From: Spinellus fusiger
Taxonomy: Eukaryota; Mucoromycota; Mucoromycetes; Mucorales; Phycomycetaceae
Direction: 5' to 3'
Length of the DNA stretch: 64,000 nucleotides
Assembly: GCA_025094145.1 (NCBI GenBank)
Contig: JALLLS010000098.1
Location: 1-64,000, forward strand
Both the position numbers and the translations under genes were made by a program. Below are positions 35,672-46,734 of the stretch, piece by piece (the first letter of the stretch is position 1; each line of letters begins with the position of its first letter). A model generated the notes under the pieces. The model made no database searches, had not been told where the DNA came from, and was given only the letters and a program-made list of their open reading frames with translations.

Positions 35672-37797
35672 TTGGAAGTAGTGTACAATTACTCCTGGGA
35701 GTCGCTGATGCCCTTCGTGTCTCAGCCGTTGCTCTTGCTACTACAGAATTTGTTTGATGACATTGTGGTGAATGTGATTCTGAAAAATGTAGCATCTCGG
35801 GACATTTTGCCTAAACGAGGAGTCTTACAGGGTAGTATTCTTTCTCCGTTCCTTTATTCTATTTTCATTGATACTCTTCCACGTTTCTTGAGGTTTGCTT
35901 CGGTATCCCCAATACTGGTTGGTATGCACCCACCTACCATGGGACGGTCCATTCATCTCTGTGCTCGAAATCCTTTCTCTTTTGCTTCCCCACAGGCAAC
36001 TGTTCACGCATTGCTTGACGAGTTACAGAATTCCCTTCACAATCCTTTTCCTACTTCTACAGTTTCGGATGACTCTTCTGAGTCGTCAGATTCCTCTTAC
36101 AGTCCGTCTCATGTCACTGTTACTTGGGCTCCTGTGAGTTGTTTGTTGTATGCTGATGATGTGGCTCTTATGGGCTGCCCAGAAGATATACATCGAATGC
36201 TGGCACTTGCCGAAATTCACTCGACCCTCCTTGGTTACAAATGGAGTCCCTCCAAATGTGAAGTACTCAATGCCCCGGCCAATGTGCCGTTTTACCTCTA
36301 TGGCAACGAGCTTCCAACCTGTGATACTTTCAAGTACCTTGGTATCCCCTTTTCACGTCAAGGTATTAACCAAGACGCACTTTTCTCACACTCACAAGTC
36401 AAGGCAATTGCAGTAATGCAAAAGCTGAGAGGAATGGGTGTAAACATGTATGGCTTTGGGATTACAGCAGCCCTAAGAGCGTATACTGTTTTTGTTTGGC
36501 CTATCCTTGAGTATGGGTTGGCTATTTGTAATGTCAATAGACTAGGCATCCGCCCGCTACAAATCTGTCAGTCTGCTTGTCTAAGACTTTGTCTTGCTAG
36601 ATCTGCTACTGCTAGGTTTGGAATGATCCAGGTTGCCTAGTTAGCTGCCCTCCCTAACATATACTCTCGTTTCCTTTATCTGCAAGCCAAATTTGTTGAG
36701 CGCGCAGTTACCCTTCCTGAAGACACCCTCCTCTGGTGCATTATCCCGCAGCTTGAAGCACCCCAGAGTAAAGCCAGATGGATTAAGCTACGTGGCAATG
36801 TACTCTGGCAAAATACTCAAAGAATAGGACGGGCTCACAACCCTCCTAAATATCCATTAAAAGTAGCTTATCTTGAACTTCTTCAAAGTGAAATTACTAG
36901 TCTAGTACGTGGCAAGAATCCGCTGGTGACGGTAGCCCGTGGACTATGTAGACCTGTTTGGGATCCAATTCTTCTACTACCGTGTACGCGCAAAGAAAGA
37001 CATCGTCTACTAAAATGGAGGATTGCTTGGTTACCACCAACACCTTCAGTTCCTTGCCAATGTGGCCACCCATCTGCAAATCGGGACCACTTTCTCACTT
37101 GCACATTCGTTGACCATGAACGCTCCACGTTCTTGTTCTTCCTAGTTCCTGCACCACCACAAGACATTCATCCAATTGACTATTGTCTAAATCTTCTGCC
37201 GCGCACGGTTAAGTCTTTTGTTAAATGGCGAGACCTTTGGCCCAGTTTGTTAATACTGCTGCAAGCCATTGATCGAGCCACGTCTACTCGAGACTTTAAG
37301 GTAGAGCCATCAGCTGGTAGCTTGCTCATTGAGGCTGCTGATGGGTGTGTTGAGTGGGAACGCCAACGCCGCCATAGAGTGCAAAGACTCCTTCAGCAAC
37401 AGACGCTCTATCCTCACTTTTCCTTCGATCTCTCCTCTACCTCCCATTCTTAACCAGTTTAGCAAAGCCAGAAGCTGCTAGTGTAGTTGCTACATATATT
37501 CTCAGGATTGTCCGAGTTGCTCTAAGTATCCCTTGTTGAATTTCGAATCATCACAGGATGACGGTTATCTTTCTGGTGTCCTGGTTTTCTTGCTGACTTT
37601 ATGGCCTTTTTGGATGTCTATTCATAATTCTTATTTTACCATCATTTCTCATTTTCACTATTTTTCCCTCATTTGAGGTTTTGTATTTCTCTGTCCATCT
37701 GTTTCCTCCCTCTTTGCATTTATTTTTTCACTTTTGTATTTGAAGTGTTTCCATATCTATCCCATTTTTTTTAAACGATCTCATAGGGTGGCTAATA
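35672..37797 (+). mobile_element. LINE-type retrotransposon fragment, copy 1 (5'-truncated)
   Basis: 35672-36640 encodes reverse transcriptase motifs: LPKRGVLQGSILSPFLYSIF (domain 3/4) and LLYADDVALMG (catalytic YADD), then YLGIPFSRQG and the thumb/connection region. After a stop at about 36638 the C-terminal region continues in other frames, including a Cys/His cluster CQCGHPSANRDHFLTC (36926-37453). The fragment begins right after the TAGTGTA end of the split TIR element. The 3' end is placed where the matching minus-strand copy also ends (CTCATAGGGTGGCTAA). Clade is not resolved. Confidence 0.85.
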
Positions 37798-37889
37798 TGC
37801 TCAATGCACGAATAGCAAATTACACCCAAAAAATACTTTGAACTGTACACTTACTCCAATCATCGCATTGAATTTGTATTCTAAAATCA

Positions 37890-38601
37890 TACAGTCACAC
37901 AACATTAGAAAGAGTACGATCCCCTAACTTATAAATTTTTTAAATATGATTCTTTTTTACCACAGAATCACATTCCAGTAAGCAATCTCAAATGTCAAAC
38001 GCAGAATCCTCAACTAGAAAATCTAGAGTTTATAATAAGCTTGAAGAAAGAGAGTACTGGTGTGATTACTGGCTTAAAAAATAAAATTACTTGATGGGTA
38101 GCATTTCAAAGGTCGTTGGCATTAGCAAGTCTACTGGTACACCAAAAAAACTCAATGAGTGAGACCTCAGACGACTTGAGGCCATTCTAAGAGGCAACCT
38201 ATTTGCCTCCTATAATTACATAAATTTGGAACTTATTGAACATCTCTGGAGCTATCTTGATAAGCTTATTGATAACAAGAGGGCCGGTATCAAAAATATC
38301 GATGAGCTCAAGACAGCTTTAGAAGAAGCTTGGGGAAATATCCACGTTGATCTTGCCGAACGTTTAGTTGGCTCAATGAAGGATCGCTGCCAGTCAGTTA
38401 TTGATGCGAAAGGTGGCCCAACAAAATATTAAATTAAAACTTTTTTATATACCTTAATATAAATAATATGTTAAACTAACTTTGTGTTGAATTTGAAGTC
38501 ATTAGTATGTGTTTTGAGGTCGTAACATTTTTATCCGTAAAGCATGTTCTTTCTCAGGATTTCAAAAAAAAAATCGTACCCTTTCTAATGTTGTATGACT
38601 G
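37890..38601 (+). mobile_element. Tc1-B element, internally deleted copy
   Basis: The left end TACAGTCACACAACATTAGA and right end TCTAATGTTGTATGACTG are inverted repeats. The interior keeps the transposase N-terminus (SNAESSTRKSRVY near 37995) joined directly to its C-terminus (LIEHLWSYLDKLIDNKRAG to GGPTKY, 38226-38432). Compared with the copy at 49665 about 560 bp of catalytic core are missing, with the junction at GGAACTTATTGAACAT. It is a non-autonomous derivative. Confidence 0.88.
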
Positions 38602-39000
38602 GATGGGTGGATGTTATGTTTAATTTGCGATTTGTATTTTACTCTTTTGAGGTAATATTGATTACACAAGAGAGCTTTCAGAACTAGATTACACAGATAT
38701 ACATTCAAGTATTTAAGTAAAAAGGCGACTAAAACTGATAAATACTTTTCTTTTCCTTTTAGCCCACTTGCCTCTTTTCCACCTCGAATATACATATCAT
38801 AATCAAATAAACAACAATTATTACTTTGTTTATGACATTCACCAAAGATTGACTCATTAAGATTGTTGTTCAATGGCATCTTTTAGTTGACTTTATATAT
38901 GTGAACTCAATGAGTCGATTGATATAGCTCATCTTTATCAAAATCAGATAAATAAGTGTAGGCAGGGAATTTTTTTTTAGGTTTTTTTTGTAATATACGG
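38602..39000. other. AT-rich spacer, nothing recognised
   Basis: About 400 bp with a purely AT-driven minus-strand open frame. No domain, gene or repeat was recognised. Confidence 0.45.
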
Positions 39001-39009
39001 CTTGTTTAG

Positions 39010-39345
39010 GACCTTGTCCTTAAAACACATACATTTGCTTTAGTGTGAGCCGTTTATTGGTTTTGGCCCAAAAGATTCCCAAGCTTCTTGTATAATAGTT
39101 TTGAGCTTGTTCATCTTGAAAGAACCATTGCATCTCTTCTGGACTTTATCTTTCATTTACATTCAAAGATTCTCAATGGGATTCGGATCGAGTGATTGAG
39201 CAGACCACTCCAAAATATCAATTCCTCTTTCCCTTTTCCAATCACTTGCTACAATACTTTTGTGAGTGAATGTCCCATCTTCTATCAATATCAAATGGCA
39301 TTCTATACCCCAGAAACGTCGTTCTCTTACCAAATAAATTGATCC
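39010..39345 (-). pseudogene. Tc1-type transposase C-terminal relic (family C)
   Basis: Minus-strand translation gives RRFWGIECHLILIEDGTFTH (second catalytic Asp region) and then SAQSLDPNPIENL with the third acid at the expected distance. After two stops it continues KMNKLKTIIQEAWESFGPKP. Sequence differs from families A and B. Ends were not identified. Confidence 0.75.
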
Positions 39346-40180
39346 TCAAAGGAAGACTGATTATGCTAACAGCATAATATTATATAGGTTTAGTGGTAAT
39401 AATGTTGTGTATATATGAATAGAGGCACTATTATTATTATTATGGTTTCTCACTCCATCTAAAGATACTAAAAATGATCAATCGATGCTTAAGTACCTGC
39501 CTTTTATTCTCAGATAGATTTAGAAAAATAGTAATAGCAGGCCTATTACATAATAATATAAAGACTGTGGTATTGGCATCAATTAATTACCTTTCACCAA
39601 CCTTTATATATGTAGGATCGATTGTTTCAATGATGGTTCTTTTTGGCTATTGTAAAATAGTATACCATGAAATGATTAATTTAATAACTAAATAGGTATG
39701 TTTGTTAATATTTTTTGAGTCTTTGCTATACATATATCCTGGATATATTATTGATTATTTTCATAGACCAAACGGCATATATACCACTAACCATTCTCTA
39801 CATGAACAGATCTTATGATTATTTATAAACAAATATCTTTATAACATAGACTTTTAAAGAAAAACATAATTTTCTACAACTAGTATAGTTATAAATCCTC
39901 TAACTTCCATTTGTTCTGATCTCTGCAGCTCTGAATTAGGTGTTTTCCATATCACATTGAAGCAGGTGAATCCTTTTCTCAATTATAAAATCCGGTGAGT
40001 TTTTCAACTTGAATACTCTACTTTTTAATGACTATAACTCCATAAGTTCTTTAGATATAGGCATGGAAACCTCAAATAAATAAATATATTAGGTTTTTCA
40101 AATGATAAATATAACTTAATTATAAAGTAGCAAGCAGTTTGTTGGGTCACCATGAGCATTAATCACAGTATGACATCCTA
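39346..40180. other. AT-rich spacer, nothing recognised
   Basis: About 0.8 kb with no recognisable domain. A 73-codon frame at 39474-39695 is hydrophobic and AT-driven, without family motifs or gene context. Confidence 0.4.
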
Positions 40181-40184
40181 TCAT

Positions 40185-40395
40185 GTTTTTTTAAAAAAAA
40201 CATCAGCATATTCCTTGGAGATTACCTTTTACTTCTGCACTATGGCATCCTTCAACTATTTTTCTCTTTGGCTTATAAAAGAACCTTTCAATTTCATACT
40301 GCTTTATTTATTTGATACTAAAAGGTGTTCGATTGGATTAAGACTCATATTCATTATACAAACAATGTCCGAAATCGACATGTTTATTAATAGCT
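40185..40395 (-). pseudogene. Small Tc1-type transposase fragment
   Basis: On the minus strand the stretch around 40320-40360 reads MSLNPIEHLLVS, the third-acid motif of Tc1 enzymes. Surrounding sequence is too degenerate to define ends or a family. Confidence 0.5.
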
Positions 40396-40619
40396 AAAGA
40401 ACAACGATAAAACAAGTCTGGAGGCTATTTCTTTTAAAGTTCATCTAAAAGATTATTAATAATTCAAGTGTTTTCAGATGGAGAGTAAATGCCGAAAGAT
40501 GTTTAAAATGAAACAGCAACAATTGTGGGTATAGGTTTATTCTCTATAAATCACTATAGAATTTTAAATTGGTTGAATAATTAATATTGACTAGTGTAAA
40601 TTGTGAGGAGAATAATATT

Positions 40620-41190
40620 GAAGATAATCACAATAGGTGAAAGATATTCCAGAATGAGCTTGTTTATCAGAGTATGATAAGTCACTCATGAGCTATTTCT
40701 GATAAATGCTGGTCCTAATCCTGGCATTTCTGTGTCAGAATATAAGTCATATGCTGTGGCGCATCAGAAAGTAAAGAGGCAAACAAAAAGTCTATATTGT
40801 ATACCATTTTTAGTTCATACCAAACAGACCATTCATGGCAAGGTGCCTCTACATAATCTTGCTATATTTCTCTAATTAAATATAATTTGACACTATAATG
40901 ACAAATCAAAGCCACCAGAATTGTAAGATGTATGGAATAAAGTACAAAATAGAGTAATTTTTAGACATTTGAAGGCAGAAAAAAGGGGCATTTTAATCTT
41001 TCAATATAAAACCTACAGGCTATGTGTTCTTCCATATGCAAGCATATACCTGGGTTTCTCTTTATTGATAAATTGCTTTATTTTAGTATAGAAAGAAGAA
41101 CGATCCTGAGGTGAAAATCAAAAACACTGTCGTAAGTATATCTGTCATATTTTCATCTTCCGAATAAAATTTATTCAAACCATAATTTCT
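40620..41190. repeat. 5' flank of the HTH-repeat gene, duplicated at 45735-46105
   Basis: The blocks ATTCCAGAATGAGCTTGTTT, AAAAGGGGCATTTTAATC, TACAGGCTATGTGTTCTTCC and AGAACGATCCTGAGGTG recur in the same order and orientation near 45755-46080. The copy at 45.7 kb lacks about 150 bp present here (about 40705-40905). Identity is high by eye, which suggests a fairly recent duplication of the gene's upstream region. Confidence 0.85.
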
Positions 41191-41217
41191 TTTTATTTAT
41201 TCTTCTATTATTCCCTA

Positions 41218-43064
41218 ATGTCTACTCCACGCACTAAAAAAGAGGCATCATCAAGCGAAGAACTTCTAATAGAAAAAAAACCACTAGAGATAATACAAAC
41301 ACCAAGGAAAATACTCTTATTAATGAAAATACCCGTATTCTTCGTGAAAGAAAAAAAACTGGTAATGACAACAAACGCAACAGCATTCTGCATGAGCACA
41401 AAGTCAATGGCCTCATCCAAGAAGAGATTGATGATACAGTGGACACTATCCAGTCGCATGCTTCTAGAATCATGATAGAACGTGCGCTTATGAATGAAGA
41501 TATTCGTAAACCGCTTAAAAAAAGAAGACGTGTTTATGAAAGCATGCGCAACATCATTCTGAATGAACACAAGGTCAATGACCCCACCCAAAAAGAGATT
41601 ACTACCACAGTGAACACTAGCCAAGTGCCTGATTCCAAAATTCTTAATGGAAAAACCTCTAGTACTAAAAAGGTTCGCAAACCTTATAGCAAAAGAAAGC
41701 CTATCGATGAAAGCATGCGTAGAACAATTCTGCATGAGCACAAGGTCAATGGCCTCACCCAAAAGCAGATTGCTGCCTTGGTAGGTACTAGCCAAACGAA
41801 TGTTTCCAAATTCTTGATTGAACACAATCCCAGTACTGAAGATGCTATTAAGAATCGTAACAAAAGGAAGCCTATCGATGAAAGCATGCGTAATCTCATT
41901 TTACATGAGCGCAATGTCAATGGCCTTACCCAAAGGAAGATTGCTGACATGGTCGGCACAAGCAAATCAACAGTTTTCAACATATTGATTGAACATACTC
42001 TCAGTACTGGAAATACCCATAACCCTCGTAGCAAAGGAAAACCAGTTGATGAGGAGATGCGCGACATGATTCTGCATGAACACATTGTCAATGGTCTTAG
42101 TCAAAAGGATATTGCTGATGTAGTCGGTACTAGCCAGATGATTGTCTCCATAATCTTGAAAGAACATGCTCTTAATACTGGGAACGCTCTTAGACCTCGT
42201 AAAAAAAGGAAGCTTATTGATGAAGATCTGCGCAATAGTATTCTACATGAGAGCAAGGTCAACGACCTCACCCATATACAAATCGCTGCCATGTTTGATG
42301 TTAGCCGATCAACTGTCTCCAATATCCTTATTGAACATGCTCATAGTACTGGAAATGCATGTGAACTTCGTGGAAGAAAAAAAATTGTCAATGAAGACAT
42401 ACGTAATAGCATTCTACATGAGCGCAATGTCAATGGTCGTAGCCAAAAGGAAATTGCTAATATAGTTGGCACTAATAATTCGACTGTTTCTAGAATCTTG
42501 AAGGAACATGATCCTAGTACTAAAAAGACTCGTAAACCTTATAGCAAAGGAAAACCTGTTGATAATAACATGCGCAGAACTATTTTACATGAGCACAAGG
42601 TTAATGGTCTTACTCAAAAGCAAATCGCTGCTATAGTGGGTACCAGCCAAATGACTGTTTCCAAAATCCTGATTGAACATACACTTAGTACTGGAAAGAC
42701 CCCTAAGCCTCGTAAGAAAAGGAAGATTATCGATGAAAACATGCGCAACCTCATTCTTCATGAGAGCAATGTCAATGATCCCACCCTAAAAGAGATTGCA
42801 GACAGATTTGACATTAGCCCATCGACTGTCCCCCTAATCATGAAGACGTTCAAGGAAAAAGGATCTCTCGAGCCCATAAGAGATAAATGGAGAAGATCTC
42901 AGTTTACCGAAAAATACAAGCAAGAGATAACTCATAAGTGGAATAGTAATCCACCTCGAACAATGGAGGAATTCCGTATGAGTATGGACAATCCAATTTG
43001 CAAGTCTAGTTTCTACAGATTGATGAAACAACTTAAGCTTTCTCCAAAAAGAATTGGTATCTGA
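41218..43064 (+). CDS. Tandem helix-turn-helix repeat protein (nine 57-aa units), transposase-like N-domain without catalytic domain
   Basis: From 41358 on, nine units start exactly every 171 bp (41358, 41529, 41700, 41871, 42042, 42213, 42384, 42555, 42726). Each encodes a variant of PIDESMRNxILHEHKVNGL then TQKQIAAxVGTSxxTVSKIL then EH and a basic KRK linker: a homeodomain-like HTH of the kind found at the N-terminus of Tc1/IS630 transposases. The last unit runs into a second transposase-like region (FTEKYKQEITHKW, SSFYRLMKQLKLSP) and then stops; no DDE catalytic domain follows. The first ATG (41218, MSTPRTKKEASSSEELLIEK) is in another frame. A -1 shift on the A8 run at 41273-41280 joins them (615 aa). 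Otherwise translation could start at ATG 41472 (530 aa). Likely a nuclear DNA-binding protein; function is not known. Confidence 0.72.
41273..41280 (+). promoter_or_regulatory. Candidate -1 ribosomal frameshift site (A AAA AAA)
   Basis: In the frame of the ATG at 41218 the codons read GAA AAA AAA CCA. Slipping back one base on A AAA AAA (41274-41280) enters the frame of the nine HTH units. The ATG frame alone stops at 41475, after 85 codons of non-HTH sequence. The alternatives are an assembly error in the homopolymer or an unseen upstream exon. No downstream stimulatory structure was worked out. Confidence 0.4.
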
Positions 43065-44003
43065 TCCTGTCTTTATTGACAAGTGTAAGCATTAGTATCA
43101 CTTGATCAATAATAGCTCACTGTCTGAGCTGACAAGCTAAAGTATTAAACTGAGAGAAAATAAATTCTTTGAATTTGTTATATTGGGGGATATCACATCT
43201 GCACAAGAGTATATACCTGTACATAGTCTTCCCATAGTCTAATAGCTCATTAAGATTTTCAGCAATAATATATTGGCTTGATAACAAACTATATAATATT
43301 GTCACTTCTATAAAGATATTGGTAGTCTGATCAAAACCGAAGGTTATGTCCTGTATTTACAGTCAAGGCATGGTATAGTATCTTAATGAATATATGTATC
43401 TTTAATTGTAACATCTGACTGTCTCAAACTACTCTATCCAGCAAAACCTATATATTGTAGTAATTAAAAGAATGATACTAAGTTTAACCATAGTGTTTGC
43501 CAATGAGAAATTATGAGTCCTGATAAGAAATTTATTTAGTATTTGGTGCTGTAACTAAAGTTTGTCAGAACCCTATGCTAATTCATAGTGTTACAAAATA
43601 CGTGAATGGCTGTGGAATGAGAATGTATTGAAAAATAATGTTCGAATAGAAGAGGCAAAGGGTGTGTTTGGTATGAGTAGAAGTATGTTATTCAAACTAT
43701 TATGTGTTTGTGTTTCTGATTACTTGTATATTCTCATTGTCTACGTTTTATATTATTATTAAAAAAATAGAAACAAAAAGTATGTTTTGTTATATAAGAA
43801 ATATATTTCGCAAAGCCTTCCTGTATCCAATGGATAGCTAGTTATTGCACTATCTCTATTTGATGAATTAGACTATATGAACTCTCAAAAACAATTTCTC
43901 TAAAAATATAGACAGGATTCTTTTGCATATAAATATATGCCAGGGATACAATACTTCTTAATTTACAATAATATCTACTAGACATTATAATGTCTTTTTT
44001 TTA
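43065..44003. other. AT-rich spacer, nothing recognised
   Basis: About 0.9 kb downstream of the HTH-repeat gene. It probably includes the gene's 3' UTR and terminator. No gene or known element was recognised. Confidence 0.45.
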
Positions 44004-45150
44004 TGATAAAATCCAATAAGACACACCTTATTACATTTTAGATAGTTTATCTGTATCATGGGTTTCGGTCAGTTAGTCAAACGAGACTCCATCGATAACT
44101 GGGAAGGAGAAGGATGGGGATGAACCAGAAGGCTTGGACCTTTTCTTGGTTCTAATTGTATCATTTGTGTCGTGCTTTCTTTTGTTATATTTACAAAAGC
44201 GCTCTGAAGGGGTGCCATTTTCCCTTGGAGACATTAGACTATATATAAAGTTCAATATAGCAGCTAGATCACGATTCCAAAGCCTCAATGTCTTGTCCTT
44301 CATACAATTTTGGTTTGAACACCTATTTGAAGGGAGAGAAAGATAAGTATTTTATATATAAATATAAAATTAAGAAGAAATGACCTGAGAAGACCATGAC
44401 ATTTAACTTGGAGCATTTTTGTTCGTTGATAGGGCCTGGAGTTCTTGACATGTTTAAATATTTCCAAAGGTGAGGACCTGAACTCAGGACACAGGATCGA
44501 TGTTTTGAATTCATTGATAAGATAGAGTTTGAATCCTTTTTTTCTTCAACATCTTCCCCATCTCTTTTCCCTTTATTATCATGCATTGCTGTGATAGTGT
44601 CATTAGTGGCTTCTTAGGTCCAAAGGTATTTTGGTTAGTTAACATAAGATTCACTCTGCTCTTTTTTATTTAACCTGTATGCTATTCTTTTATTCTAATA
44701 ACTATTACAAATAAAAGAACTTCAAGGAAATAACCACCAAAAGGCACATATTCTAATAAAGACTGTTATGCTCTTATACTATCTCTAAAAGATCTATCTA
44801 TTGTATCAAATACGCTACGACTTATCATAGATGCTTTATTCAATACCATTGATTCTGTAGCTGTTTTATTTATTTATTTACAAACTGTTAAATGTTAACC
44901 TCTCGTTTCTTTAATAAATAGGGTCTGAAGTAACAGTATCACATACACCACTTAATATGTCTCTTCTCAGTGTGTCTTGGTTATGCTGTATAAAATTCAG
45001 GCAATCTTGTTCAATGCTAGCATGCATGTCTACTCTATACTAATGAAAGGATTTTTTAAATAAATACAAGTGATTAGAATCATTTCTGTACATCAATCCA
45101 GAGCAGTAGTATTTTATTGTGCTTATTTTGACATTTTGGTCATTGACTGA
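44004..45150 (-). mobile_element. Degenerate element carrying a TnpB/Fanzor-like remnant
   Basis: Both edges recur at the window start: 44004-44165 matches 76-215, and 44975-45145 matches 290-460. The interior between them carries the minus-strand nuclease-like remnant. True termini and target duplication were not identified. Confidence 0.5.
44073..44430 (-). pseudogene. C-terminal remnant of a TnpB/Fanzor-like RNA-guided nuclease
   Basis: 44073-44303 on the minus strand encodes KTLRLWNRDLAAILNF followed by SPRENGTPSERF and a basic tail. WNRDxxAxxN is the RuvC-III position of TnpB/Fanzor proteins. Just upstream on the minus strand, about 44325-44335 encodes RCSNQNC, and 44385-44415 encodes KCSK then, after a 5-base frame slip, CHGLLR: two Cys pairs in the order expected for the zinc ribbon between RuvC-II and RuvC-III. 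The DNA between the Cys pairs has a possible intron (ending CAAATAG near 44330). Everything N-terminal is lost or unreadable. Family assignment from motifs is moderate. Confidence 0.45.
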
Positions 45151-45734
45151 GCATGTATTTTTATCCCAACCTAACTGTCCTGTATGAAAAGAAGTATGTA
45201 ACTCATAGGATTGTATGACTGATTCATCTCACTCATTCTTTGTAATAATCTGCCATTTGGTCTTATTACAATGTCACTACTTTATGTTTGGTATCTATCA
45301 TTATTTAGACAGTTACAATGACTTTTGTGCAAATGACCCTATCCACAATAGCTTGTATATCTATTTTGAAGATGGTTCACTCAAGAAGTGATTGGGCATC
45401 TATCTGATATATTGTCGACTTTACAACATCTATAAAGAAAAAAGTGCTTTATACAATATAAATAAGTCTCTCTTTTCCCCTTTATCACCAAGCTTCCAAC
45501 AAATATTAAATAAATTCAATGAGGGCGACTGTGCATTATCCATCAACTAATCAAATAGCCGGACCCACTCTTCTTAAAAAGTGATTTTTCACTAATTATA
45601 TTATAAACATAGTTACTATTATGTAGGGGCATATAAAACCTTCCTAAATCTACTGTTTCTAGTTATGCATGGTAAGAGAAGAGTAGTTCTATACGCTGCA
45701 GGGGTGCATTATCACTACTATATTTCCAAGAAAA
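45151..45734. other. AT-rich spacer, nothing recognised
   Basis: About 0.6 kb of low-complexity AT-rich DNA between the Fanzor-like element and the duplicated HTH-gene flank. No gene or defined repeat was recognised. Confidence 0.45.
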
Positions 45735-46330
45735 TAATACCAAAAATAATCACAATAGGTGAAAAGTATTCCAGAATGAGCTTGTTTATCAGAGTATGGC
45801 AAGTCACTCGAGCTATTTCTGACAAAACAAAGCCACTAGAATTGTAAGATGTATGGAATAAAGTACAAAATAGAGAGTAATTTTTAGACATTTGAAAGCA
45901 GAAAAAAGGGGCATTTTAATCTTTCAATATAAAACCTACAGGCTATGTGTTCTTCCATATGCAAGAATATACCTGGGTTTCTCTTTATTAATAAATTGCT
46001 TTATTTTAGTATAGAAAGAAGAACGATCCTGAGGTGAAAATCAAAAACACTGTCGTAAGTATATGTCATATTTTCATCTTCCGAATAAAATTTATTCAAA
46101 CCGTAAGTTTTTCTGCCTTGTATTAATCTTACTTCATTCACCGAACAAAAAACACTTGTGAGAGAATGTCTGTCATCGAGTAGATAGTCAGTAATGAAAA
46201 AGGGACACAATAATAAACAAAAAATTAGTACTGAAAACGTCTTTAAATCTCGTAGCAAGGGGAAAAAAATTATTGACAGACATGCACAACACCGATCTAC
46301 ATGTGTACAATGACAATAATCTGTCTATTC
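45735..46330 (+). pseudogene. Degenerate second copy of the HTH-repeat gene (5' flank plus one unit)
   Basis: 45735-46105 repeats the upstream flank of the intact gene (40622-41190). Farther on, 46240-46320 reads KSRSKGKKIIDR, then after a one-base slip MHNTDLHVYNDNNL. This corresponds to linker plus helix 1 of an HTH unit (RSKGKPVDEEMRDMILHEHIVNGL in the intact gene), with several changes and stops. The rest of the array is gone. Confidence 0.6.
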
Positions 46331-46734
46331 ACCCAGTCCAGCTTCTACAAAAAGATGTAGTTCAAGTCTTTCCCATAAAGAACAATTTTCATTCATGTCT
46401 TCATTGAATAACATAAGTATTAGGCTGAGAAAAGATAGACTCTTTTTATTTTCCATGAACAATATGGTAAGGAAGACTACTCATTCGAGAATGTAAGAAA
46501 TTTATTTTTCTTTGGTTAATCTTCACATACACATTTGTATGAAATGTTAACAGACAATAACATATATAACTTTTAGCTTCTAAGATTGGATTTATTTTTA
46601 ACAAGTTACTACTGAAGGTAAGCTATTTAACGTTCATTATAACAGTTTAATTTTAGTTGAATTAATTGTATATTTTGTCACAAGAATTCTTGTTTTTATT
46701 TTTTTGGGTGTAGGTGCCATTTACACATTATACA
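46331..46734. other. AT-rich spacer, nothing recognised
   Basis: About 0.4 kb between the HTH-gene relic and the 3' end of the minus-strand LINE copy. No gene or motif was recognised. Confidence 0.4.

Larger units (their letters stand above)
34231..35685. mobile_element. Small TIR element split by Tc1-A copy 2
   Basis: Outside the Tc1-A copy, 34231-34284 and 35640-35685 are inverted copies: TACCATTTCCGAAAATTAAT then GTCGC on the left, and GCGACATTAATTTTTGGAAG then TAGTGTA on the right. The outermost TACACTACTT resembles the terminus of the element at 29558-31680, so this may be a short non-autonomous relative into which Tc1-A inserted. Confidence 0.6.

Noticed and set aside
41358..42725. Regular 171-bp direct repeats as a CRISPR-like or satellite array
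   Set aside because: Units are contiguous without unique spacers, differ at many positions and keep one open reading frame encoding HTH domains. This is a protein repeat, not CRISPR or satellite DNA.
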